DNA of 48,742 nucleotides from Myxococcota bacterium (GTDB taxonomy: Bacteria > Myxococcota_A > UBA9160 > UBA4427): assembly GCA_029268645.1 (NCBI GenBank), contig JAQWNI010000222.1:1-48742 (forward strand), in the 5' to 3' direction. The notes below the pieces were generated by a model. It was not told the origin of the DNA, did not search any database, and saw only the letters and a list, made by a program, of their open reading frames with translations. This document shows positions 7,668 to 14,620 of this stretch, one piece after another (position 1 is the stretch's first letter; every line of letters begins with the position of its first letter). A program made the translations under genes and the position numbers.

Positions 7668-8384
7668 TCAGTCACGTTGACGCCCGCTTTCGCTCTGAGC
7701 ACCCGTGTGTCCCGCCATGTGCTTGATGGCTTGGGGGGGGTAATTGGTTCGAATCGCAGATCGGAAGGCGGGGCGTTCGCTGAGCCTTTCTGAGTACCCC
7801 CGCACCGAATCGACGAGGGGTAATTGGATGCGATCGGCCCAATTCAGGCACGTGACCACGAGTAGGTCAGCGATGGTAAAACGATCGCCGAGTAGGTGTG
7901 GACGCCCATCCTTCAGTCGGCGTTCGATTTCGCTCACCATGCGGATGAAGTAGCCCTGCGCCGCAGAAACAGCCGCTGGGGCCTCGCCATAAACCTCGGG
8001 CAGGCCACCGTGAAGGCGGAGAGTATAAAGGGGCGAGTCGAGCTCGTTCAGAGCAAAGAAGCAGAGTTCAAAGCACGCGGCTCGCGCTGGGCTGGCGGAC
8101 GGAGGAATCAGCGCCTGCCTGTCGAGGTGAGCTTCTGCCAGCCACATCACGATGGCACCGCTTTCACCCATCACGATGCCGTCGCCCTCATAGAGAGGAA
8201 TCTTTTCGCGGAGTGAGAGCGCACGAAACTCAGAATTATTCATGCTCGGGTGCCGAGGGAGAATCTCGCGGGTCTCATAGGGCAGACCGAGCTCGGCCAG
8301 CATCCAATGGACCCGAAAACTTCGAGGCGTCCCGAGGCCCCAAACGCGTCGCGTTTTTTTGCCAGACGTTTCGGCGTCCGTCAC
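7668..8384 (-). CDS. Glutathione S-transferase family protein
   Basis: The 238-residue protein has a thioredoxin-like N-terminal domain (TPRSFRVHWMLAELGLPYE), the conserved GESGAIVMWLAE element that binds the glutathione gamma-glutamyl group, and an all-helical C-terminal domain with RPHLLGDRFTIADLLV. These are standard cytosolic GST features. The GTG start lies in a GTGA overlap with the stop of the upstream CoA-transferase gene, so the two are probably translated as a coupled pair. This hints at a detoxification or catabolic role acting on CoA thioesters or their precursors. An 8-base G run (7733-7740 on the plus strand) encodes Pro-Pro near the C-terminus. Confidence 0.88.
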   Translation of the reverse strand: MTDAETSGKKTRRVWGLGTPRSFRVHWMLAELGLPYETREILPRHPSMNNSEFRALSLREKIPLYEGDGIVMGESGAIVMWLAEAHLDRQALIPPSASPARAACFELCFFALNELDSPLYTLRLHGGLPEVYGEAPAAVSAAQGYFIRMVSEIERRLKDGRPHLLGDRFTIADLLVVTCLNWADRIQLPLVDSVRGYSERLSERPAFRSAIRTNYPPQAIKHMAGHTGAQSESGRQRD

Positions 8385-9562
8385 GTGGGCCCCAAAGCTC
8401 CAGCCTTGCGGAGAGCTTGGATGTCGTCTCCGCTGAAACCGGCTTCGGTCAGAATTTCTTGACTTTGCTCGCCTAGGGTTGGTGCGGGGCCGCGAATGGC
8501 AGACGGTGTTCCCTCGAATCGTTCTGCCGGTCGCGGTTGCCGAATGGGGCCCGCGACCGGGTGACGGCCTTCGAGCAGGATGCCGTTCTCAATGACTTGA
8601 GGATCCAGGTGTACGTCTTCGCGCCTGAGAATCGGAGCGCACGGCACGTCGGCCCGATCTAGGACTTCAAGCCAGTGGGCGTTGGGACGTTGTCTGAGAA
8701 TCTCCGCCATAATTTCCAGGCGCTCGCGAGCGTTTTTGACGAGCCCTGCCGCATCTTTGAATCGAGGATCTTTGAGAAGGTCGGGACGCTTGACCGCCTG
8801 ACAGAAACCCTTCCATTCCCTCGCTGAGACTGTTGAGACGACCAAAAATCCATCCTCGGTGTCGTAGACCAAATCGCGTCGAGCCACGGGCTTGGGTGTA
8901 GGGAGGTCTTCAGAGATGAAAGTTTGATAGGCCATGCCCTCCGGCCAGATGAAAGCCAAGACGGCATCAAGCATCGAGATCCGTAGGTGTTGTCCTTCCC
9001 CAGTACGCTCTCGCGCGAGAAGTGCAGCGGTGATGCTTTGGGCCGCCGTCATGGCCGTGACTTTGTCGGGGACAATGACACGGACGAGACGAGGACGTTC
9101 ACCCACGCCTCCTTGGATATCGCAGAGCCCGGACATAGCCTGAATGAGTGGGTCGTAAACCCGCTTATGCGAAAAGGGTCCCGTTTCGCCAAATCCAGAA
9201 ATGGACACGTATATGAGCTTCGGGTTGAGAGCTCGCAAGGCGGCCTCGCCGATCCCCATTTCTTCCGCGCGACCGGGTCGGCTGTTTTGAACGAAAACGT
9301 CCGCATCGACGATCAGCCTTTTGAGGGCTTCGAGCGCTAGGTCTTTTTTCAAGTCCAGGACGAGAGAACGCTTGGAGCGATTAATCGTTACGAAGGTGGG
9401 AGAGAGGCCCGAGATTCCGCCCATGTGCCGCAGAATGTCGCCGGAGGGCGGTTCGATTTTAACGACGTCGGCCCCTTGGTCGGCCAAAATGCGTGTGGCC
9501 AAAGGGCCTGAGATGACTTGGGTGGCATCAATGATTCGATAGCCGTCCAGTGCGCCGGGCAT
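8381..9562 (-). CDS. Family III CoA-transferase (CaiB/BaiF)
   Basis: Family III CoA-transferases move CoA between carboxylic acids through aspartyl-CoA anhydride intermediates. The 393-residue protein begins LDGYRIIDATQVISGPLATR and has LADQGADVVKIEPPSGD, NRSKRSLVLDLK, and SISGFGETGPF followed by the expected catalytic aspartate (Asp137) in VYDPLIQAMSG. The C-terminal dimer-clasping part ends with the usual GFSGDDIQALRKAGA. The specific acid substrate cannot be inferred. It is the first gene of a GTGA-overlapping pair with a GST gene. Confidence 0.92.
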   Translation of the reverse strand: MPGALDGYRIIDATQVISGPLATRILADQGADVVKIEPPSGDILRHMGGISGLSPTFVTINRSKRSLVLDLKKDLALEALKRLIVDADVFVQNSRPGRAEEMGIGEAALRALNPKLIYVSISGFGETGPFSHKRVYDPLIQAMSGLCDIQGGVGERPRLVRVIVPDKVTAMTAAQSITAALLARERTGEGQHLRISMLDAVLAFIWPEGMAYQTFISEDLPTPKPVARRDLVYDTEDGFLVVSTVSAREWKGFCQAVKRPDLLKDPRFKDAAGLVKNARERLEIMAEILRQRPNAHWLEVLDRADVPCAPILRREDVHLDPQVIENGILLEGRHPVAGPIRQPRPAERFEGTPSAIRGPAPTLGEQSQEILTEAGFSGDDIQALRKAGALGPT

Positions 9563-9604
9563 GGGTAGGCCTCCTTGATCTCTTTGGCGGGGGGCGTTCG
9601 CGGA

Positions 9605-10228
9605 TCAACGTAATGAGCGGAGTGCTCGATCGGCTTCGGAAGGATCGATCCCCACTTCTTCATAAAACCAACGAAGTACGGTGCGAGAGATTTCGTTTTT
9701 TCCATCGTTGGCGCAATCGATCACGAGATCCGCAGCTTTGCGGTACCAGGGGTCACGTCGGGCCATGATTGTTTCGAAGTCGTGCTGCTCCGAAAGAGTC
9801 GGCCTCGCGGGGTCGGAACCCACACGAGAGACCAGGTAGTCAACATCTCGAGCCAAATAGACCACCCGTGAGTGTTTTCGTAGAGCGCTGACCTTGCGTT
9901 CGCTGAAAATTTCATTTCCGCTCGAATCGAGATCGACGACGATTCCGCCGCCACAATCGAGCAGAACGCCACTCGAAAAGGAAGCCGCCTTGCTGAGGAC
10001 TTCAAACTCCAAGTCCCGGAAGCCCACCCAGCCCTGATCGGCCACGATCTCCGGGATCGAAGCTGCAGCGCTTTCGTAGCGGATCAGGGCATCGAGAGAG
10101 AAGAGCATGAAATTGCGGTTGCATCGAGCCAAGCGTTTGGCGATCGAGCTCTTCCCGCAGCCTCGACCGCCGATCAGGGCGAGGTTTCTGCTTAAATCCG
10201 GGTGCGGTGTACGTTGGGAAGTAGACAC
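9605..10228 (-). CDS. Shikimate kinase homologue
   Basis: Shikimate kinase phosphorylates shikimate at O3. The 207-residue protein has the P-loop GGRGCGKSS (residues 20-28), a substrate-side aspartate (Asp46), an arginine in VGFRDLEFEVL (Arg71), the glycine-rich DCGGGIV (93-95) and the lid-like ARPTL. These are the AroK/AroL elements, but the protein is about 30 residues longer than usual and quite diverged. It may therefore be a secondary or altered-specificity enzyme. No other shikimate gene is nearby. It starts with GTG at 10228. Confidence 0.75.
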   Translation of the reverse strand: MSTSQRTPHPDLSRNLALIGGRGCGKSSIAKRLARCNRNFMLFSLDALIRYESAAASIPEIVADQGWVGFRDLEFEVLSKAASFSSGVLLDCGGGIVVDLDSSGNEIFSERKVSALRKHSRVVYLARDVDYLVSRVGSDPARPTLSEQHDFETIMARRDPWYRKAADLVIDCANDGKNEISRTVLRWFYEEVGIDPSEADRALRSLR

Positions 10229-10312
10229 GAGGCAGTCTCGGCTTTGAGGCGATCAGGGGTCGAGTCGGGCGAGTGGGCCCTCTTCATTAAAGGGTGTAGA
10301 AGTGGTGCCGCC

Positions 10313-10374
10313 GGGAGCGTAGCTGAAGGACGGGGAGGGGTGCCCGGCTCCCTCGAATGCTGCAATTCCATTCG
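10313..10374. other. Two adjacent inverted repeats in a 175-base gap
   Basis: Between the GST-like gene and the shikimate kinase gene, two perfect 6-bp inverted repeats occur back to back: GGGAGC/GCTCCC (10313-10318 with 10347-10352) and CGAATG/CATTCG (10354-10359 with 10369-10374). There is no T-tract on either strand. They could be a processed or regulatory leader of the downstream minus-strand gene, or chance. No known RNA family is recognised. Confidence 0.3.
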
Positions 10375-10403
10375 GCGGTGCTCTTCAGGTTTTCGGTTCC
10401 CCC

Positions 10404-11189
10404 CTAAGGACCGAGGTCAATGGGGAGCTCCAAATGCTCCGCATAGATGCGGTCTCGATGCGCCATCAGTTCAGGTGAGGTGGCCGCATCGATCAAGGGG
10501 TGCCGTTGGCCGTAGCCTGCCCGCATACCGGGAGGCATGGCGCAGAGCTCTGCGGGGAGGGGCTCGATGAGGGCTGCAAAGGCCGCCCAATAGATATCGA
10601 GGGCGCTGAGCTGATTTCCGATCAAGAATTGGCTTCCCCGAGAAAGTTGCTCGCTGCATTGCTGGGCCAGCATGGACAAGACCTCGGCGCAGCGCCGCGG
10701 TGCTCGGTGGGCGCCGCCTTCAGAACATCCATATCGCTGAGCCATGCTTTCGACGGAGCGGCGACCGGGGTGGTCTGTGGGAAGCGAAAGCAGCGGGGCG
10801 AAAAGCATTTGGCGACGGTTCCATCCAAAGCCATCTTGACCGCATAACTCGTGAAGTAGCCCGAACATTTGGGCCCGGTCTGAGGGGTCCTCCGGTACGA
10901 GTGGGGGTGTCTCCTCAAGGGATTCGGCCAAAAAAATCAGATCATTCCAGCGGTTTAGGGCGGCTCGATCCTCGTATACAGCTTGGGGGGCATTGATTTC
11001 ACCCGTCCACGCAAAGAGGGTTTCGTTGGGTTCCCCTGGTTGCTGGATAACGCGTCGAAACGGAATGCCCTTGGCCACGAGCAGTCCCTTTGCCCCCTCT
11101 CCCCAAGGCCCAGGAACGCCCACCGTGAGGACTAGTCTGAGTCCGTCATGATTCTGGGCCTCTTCCGGCGTTAACCACGGATTGTTCAT
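10404..11189 (-). CDS. Glutathione S-transferase-like protein
   Basis: The 261-residue protein resembles GSTs in overall layout. Its N-terminal half contains VAKGIPFRRVIQQPGE, like the strand-helix-strand part of the thioredoxin fold, and INAPQAVYEDRAALNRW near the expected glutathione contact. The helical C-terminal half has SRGSQFLIGNQLSALDIYWAAF, the family's N-capping box region. No clear catalytic Tyr/Ser/Cys can be assigned, so activity is uncertain. It lies 32 bases after the small XRE-type gene on the same strand and is likely co-transcribed with it. Confidence 0.7.
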   Translation of the reverse strand: MNNPWLTPEEAQNHDGLRLVLTVGVPGPWGEGAKGLLVAKGIPFRRVIQQPGEPNETLFAWTGEINAPQAVYEDRAALNRWNDLIFLAESLEETPPLVPEDPSDRAQMFGLLHELCGQDGFGWNRRQMLFAPLLSLPTDHPGRRSVESMAQRYGCSEGGAHRAPRRCAEVLSMLAQQCSEQLSRGSQFLIGNQLSALDIYWAAFAALIEPLPAELCAMPPGMRAGYGQRHPLIDAATSPELMAHRDRIYAEHLELPIDLGP

Positions 11190-11221
11190 TTTTTCCTCAT
11201 CTGGCTGTTCGGGTGGGTCCC

Positions 11222-11488
11222 CTAGGCGGGCAGAAGATCGACAGGATCGCAGTCGAGCCCGCGAGCCAGCAGTCGAAGGGTCGCATAAGGGATGGGCTCG
11301 TTGTGTTCCTCGATGCCTCGGACCTGCTCCGGACTAATCGTCTCGCGAAGTCCGGTTGCGGTGAAGCTGGCCTCGCCCAAAGCGACGACTAACTCCCGCG
11401 TGGACCAACTCCGGGCATGACGGCGCCGCCGGATAGAAAGCCCATCGGGCACCACTAGGCGTCGGTCGTCATCGAGATCCACGCTCAC
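11222..11488 (-). CDS. Small XRE-type helix-turn-helix protein
   Basis: This 88-residue protein is essentially one lambda-repressor-like DNA-binding domain: LSIRRRRHARSWSTRELVVAL, then the recognition part ISPEQVRGIEEHNEPIPYATL, and ending RLLARGLDCDPVDLLP. It has no effector domain. It sits upstream of a GST-like gene and divergent from the amidase operon, so it could regulate either or itself; that is inference. The GTG at 11488 or a second GTG at 11482, which has a better-spaced GAGG, could be the start. Confidence 0.7.
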   Translation of the reverse strand: MSVDLDDDRRLVVPDGLSIRRRRHARSWSTRELVVALGEASFTATGLRETISPEQVRGIEEHNEPIPYATLRLLARGLDCDPVDLLPA

Positions 11489-11584
11489 CTCATTTCGCTC
11501 TCGCCACCTTGGCGGTTTGCGCTCCGAGTGTAGACTCAGGATCTGATTTCGCGAACCTGATCGTCAAAATGTGAGGAGGATCGC

Positions 11585-12019
11585 GTGGGGATAGAGTTGC
11601 TCGAACGCGCTGCGGAAGCGCGCGGACGCTTGCTCCGGGTTGAGCAACTCGTCTCGGCCGGCGGGGGAGACACCCCAGAGAGAGGGGCCGGCTTCCTTTT
11701 GACTTTCGATGCGGGACGCATTCTCATCGTGGCAGATCGGGTCCACGAAGGGCTGGTGTTTCGTCACATCGACTCCGCGGAAGTGCTATCGGATATCCAG
11801 CTAAGGGCTTTGGACGAAGAAGAGCCCTGGTGGCGATTGGCGGGGAACCCATTGACCGGGGCCTGGCTCTGGGCCGAGGGAGAAGGGGCCGCTACAGGTT
11901 CGGGTGCTGTTGCCCATGTACGGCTTCAATTTCGCGAACCGGATCAAAATCCGAAACTGGTCGCCTTGCTGTACGAAGAGGGGTCGGTTCGAGTAGCCAA
12001 CCCGCACCCGGAGAGCTGA
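11585..12019 (+). CDS. Uncharacterised protein upstream of amidase
   Basis: The 144-residue protein is not recognised. It is soluble and acidic, with no signal peptide. Visible elements are an N-terminal helix (LLERAAEARGRLLRVEQLV), beta-rich segments such as FLLTFDAGRILIVAD, and a tryptophan-rich stretch EEPWWRLAGNPLTGAWLW. The GTG start has an AGGAGG about six bases upstream. Its stop lies three bases before the amidase start, so it heads a probable operon with amidase, msrB and a HAD phosphatase. Confidence 0.7.
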   Translation: MGIELLERAAEARGRLLRVEQLVSAGGGDTPERGAGFLLTFDAGRILIVADRVHEGLVFRHIDSAEVLSDIQLRALDEEEPWWRLAGNPLTGAWLWAEGEGAATGSGAVAHVRLQFREPDQNPKLVALLYEEGSVRVANPHPES

Positions 12020-12022
12020 CAA

Positions 12023-13483
12023 ATGGCCGACGAATGGGCCCACCTCGATGCGATCGACCAAGCCCTTCTTGTCCGTCGGGGTGATGTTTCCCCCCTTGAA
12101 CTCATCGAAGCCGCGATTGAACGCTTGGCACGGATCAATCCTGAACTCAATGCGGTGATTCATTTTTATCTCGAAGAGGCACGGCAAGCCGCTTCCTGTT
12201 CCGATCTACCCGATGGCCCCCTGCGTGGTGTCCCGTTCCTGATGAAAGACATTGGTGGGGAGGAGGCTGGGCGTGCCGTGCACGGAGGGCTCAGCTTCGT
12301 CAAGCGAGCGGCTTATCAGGCACAGCAGGACAGCCACTTCACCACCCGGGTCAAGCGAGCGGGCCTCATCTCGCTCGGCCGGACCAATACCCCCGAACTC
12401 GCGCTGCTGCCCACCACTGAACCCGAGGCCTATGGTCCGACGCGGAATCCATGGAATCTGGAATACAGTGCCGGGGGTTCAAGTGGCGGTGCGGCGGCGG
12501 CGGTGGCCGCGGGGATTGTTCCGGTGGCCCACGCGAGCGATGGCGGCGGGTCGATTCGCGGTCCGGCCAGCATGTGTGGTTTGGTCGGGTTGAAGCCGAC
12601 GCGGGGTCGCTGTTCCTTTGGCCCGACTCTGGGTGAGCGTTGGAGCGGCTTTTCCTGCGAATTTGTGGTGTCGAGAAGCGTGCGCGATTCGGCGCTGCTC
12701 CTTGATCTTCTGGGCGGGCCCATGCCGGGTGATCCCTACTTCGCCCCCCCCCCGAAGCAGCCCTTTGCCACGGCTCCCCAAGACTCCCCCGGTTCGTTAC
12801 GGATTGGGATCATGACTGAAGCGCCCCGGGATATCTGGGTTCACCCTGAGATGTCTGCTGCTGTCGAGCATTGCGGCGCAAGGCTGGAGTCCCTCGGGCA
12901 CTCAGTCGAGCGGGCGCATCCCCCGGCGTTAGAAGATCCGGCGACGGTCGGTCACTACGTGACGGTCGTTGGCGCCAACGTCGCCCGGGCCCTGGAAGCC
13001 TGGGGGGAAAAGGTAGGGGCCCGAGTGACCGAGAATGATGTCGAGCCCTTGACGTGGGAACTTGGGCAGCGAGGTGCCGAGGTCAGTGCTTCACGCCTGT
13101 TGGCGAGTCTTGAATTCGTCCATGGCTTTGGTCGCCGCCTGGCGGAGTGGTGGACGGGCGGTTTTGACCTTCTCGTGACGCCAACTCAGGCTCTGCCTCC
13201 AGTGCGCTTGGGAACCCTGGGGTCGACGCGGAAAGAGCCCCTGAGAGGTTTTTTGCTTTCTGCACCGTACGGAGTTTTCACGCTTCCGTTTAATCTGAGC
13301 GGTCAACCGGCGTTGTCGTGCCCGGTTTCTTGGACGCAAGGCGGTCAAGATGAGCCTGCTGGGCTTCCGCTCGGCGTTCAGCTGGTGGCTCCTTTCGGTG
13401 ACGAGCGGACCTTGCTGTCCGTGGCCTCTCAGCTGGAAGAGTCCGTGTCGTGGAAGGATCGCCGACCACCGATTTTTGCTTGA
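12023..13483 (+). CDS. Amidase signature family hydrolase
   Basis: Amidase-signature enzymes hydrolyse amide bonds with a Ser-Ser-Lys triad. The 486-residue protein has the catalytic lysine in FLMKDIGG (near residue 76), the first serine in the glycine-rich AGGSSGGAAAAVAAG, and the nucleophile serine in DGGGSIRGPASMCGLVGLKPTRGR. Length and motif order are standard. The DGGGSIRGP form resembles NylA-like (cyclic amide) amidases, but the substrate is not deducible. A run of ten C at 12744-12753 encodes consecutive prolines. It is the second gene of a plus-strand operon. Confidence 0.92.
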   Translation: MADEWAHLDAIDQALLVRRGDVSPLELIEAAIERLARINPELNAVIHFYLEEARQAASCSDLPDGPLRGVPFLMKDIGGEEAGRAVHGGLSFVKRAAYQAQQDSHFTTRVKRAGLISLGRTNTPELALLPTTEPEAYGPTRNPWNLEYSAGGSSGGAAAAVAAGIVPVAHASDGGGSIRGPASMCGLVGLKPTRGRCSFGPTLGERWSGFSCEFVVSRSVRDSALLLDLLGGPMPGDPYFAPPPKQPFATAPQDSPGSLRIGIMTEAPRDIWVHPEMSAAVEHCGARLESLGHSVERAHPPALEDPATVGHYVTVVGANVARALEAWGEKVGARVTENDVEPLTWELGQRGAEVSASRLLASLEFVHGFGRRLAEWWTGGFDLLVTPTQALPPVRLGTLGSTRKEPLRGFLLSAPYGVFTLPFNLSGQPALSCPVSWTQGGQDEPAGLPLGVQLVAPFGDERTLLSVASQLEESVSWKDRRPPIFA

Positions 13484-13519
13484 AAAACGTCCGGATCGAA
13501 AGCCGGAGAAGGGAAAAGG

Positions 13520-13945
13520 ATGAGTGAAGGAAAGGGTCGTGTCGAAAAAACCCAAGCCGAGTGGCGCAAGCAACTTTCACCGGAGGAGTATCAGGTCACC
13601 CGGGAAGCAGGTACCGAAAGGCCCTTTACGGGCCGGTACTGTGATACCAAGACCCCAGGGATCTACCGCTGCATTTGCTGCAAGACGCCCCTGTTCCGTT
13701 CGGAAACCAAATATGAGTCCGGATCCGGTTGGCCTTCCTTCTGGGAACCCATTGATGGGCAAGCTGTTGTCGAGCGGAGCGATCACTCCTTGGGAATGAT
13801 GCGCGTCGAAGTTCTCTGTCGTCGCTGCGATGCGCACCTTGGTCATGTCTTTCCGGATGGTCCCGCGCCAACGGGAAATCGCTATTGCATGAACTCGGTT
13901 TCGCTTGAACTCGACGCGGATGCCGAAGTCGCCCAAGAGGATTGA
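13520..13945 (+). CDS. msrB: Peptide-methionine (R)-S-oxide reductase
   Basis: MsrB reduces the R-epimer of methionine sulfoxide in proteins. The 141-residue product has [20 protein letters not shown], two zinc-binding cysteine pairs (CICCKTPLF and [12 protein letters not shown]), [12 protein letters not shown], and the catalytic cysteine in [11 protein letters not shown]. The nucleophile is Cys and not selenocysteine, although selB is present elsewhere in the window. The gene follows the amidase by 36 bases and precedes the HAD gene by six, consistent with one transcript. No signal peptide is present, so it is a cytosolic form. Confidence 0.95.
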   Translation: MSEGKGRVEKTQAEWRKQLSPEEYQVTREAGTERPFTGRYCDTKTPGIYRCICCKTPLFRSETKYESGSGWPSFWEPIDGQAVVERSDHSLGMMRVEVLCRRCDAHLGHVFPDGPAPTGNRYCMNSVSLELDADAEVAQED

Positions 13946-13951
13946 TAGAAC

Positions 13952-14593
13952 ATGGAGCGCGCCAAGGCTTTGCTCTGGGACAACGATGGAATTCTCGTTG
14001 ACACCGAACCGCTTTACATGGGCGTGACACGGGACATCATGGCCGAGGTGGGGGTGGGTCTCTCGGTGGATGAGTTCCGAGAGATTAGTTTAGAGCGTGG
14101 GCAGAGTTGCTTTGAGCTTGTGCGAAACGCGGGCTTCGAGGAAGTCGAGATTGACCGACTTAGAGATCGCCGAGATGCGGCCTACCACGCTCGGGTCAGT
14201 TCGGGTGTGCCTCTGATGAAGGGGGCGCGAGAGACCCTTGAGGCGCTTCATGGAAAAATCCCGATGGCGATCGTGACAAGTTCCCACCCCGAAGACCTTT
14301 ACGCGATTCATCGCGCTCACGCGCTCGAGGTATTTTTCGACGCCGTTGTGGCTTCTGGGGATTACGTCCGCCACAAACCCCATCCCGATCCCTATCTCGA
14401 AGGTGCTGCGCGGCTAGGGGTGGATCCACAGTCTTGCGTCGCCGTCGAGGATACTCAGCGGGGCATGCGGGCCGCCCTCGCTGCGGGTATGGAGTGCTGG
14501 GTGATCCCGCATGCTCTTTCCGAAGATAGCGATTTTACCGGGGCTCACCGAATCCTCGACAACATCAGTGAAGTCGAGGGACTCATTCTCTAG
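13952..14593 (+). CDS. HAD-superfamily phosphatase/phosphomutase-like hydrolase
   Basis: This 213-residue haloacid dehalogenase-fold protein has motif I LLWDNDGILVDTEP (both aspartates of DxD present), a helical cap (residues about 20-85), motif II serine in AIVTSSHPE, motif III lysine in VRHKPHPDPY, and motif IV VAVEDTQRGMRAALAAGM. It resembles phosphoglycolate phosphatase or beta-phosphoglucomutase-type members. The substrate cannot be fixed. It is the last gene of the amidase-msrB operon and converges with the large membrane fusion gene, 27 bases apart. Confidence 0.88.
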   Translation: MERAKALLWDNDGILVDTEPLYMGVTRDIMAEVGVGLSVDEFREISLERGQSCFELVRNAGFEEVEIDRLRDRRDAAYHARVSSGVPLMKGARETLEALHGKIPMAIVTSSHPEDLYAIHRAHALEVFFDAVVASGDYVRHKPHPDPYLEGAARLGVDPQSCVAVEDTQRGMRAALAAGMECWVIPHALSEDSDFTGAHRILDNISEVEGLIL

Positions 14594-14620
14594 CTGACGC
14601 GGCTCAGCCCGTTTGCGCTT

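Noticed and set aside
10229-10403. Possible tRNA-Sec gene, prompted by selB
   Set aside because: No 8-bp acceptor pairing, no TCA anticodon loop and no GTTCGA T-loop could be assembled in this gap.
11509-11536. TTGGCG-16 bases-TAGACT upstream of the amidase operon
   Set aside because: Both hexamers are poor matches and the spacing is short; it is no better than chance in this sequence.
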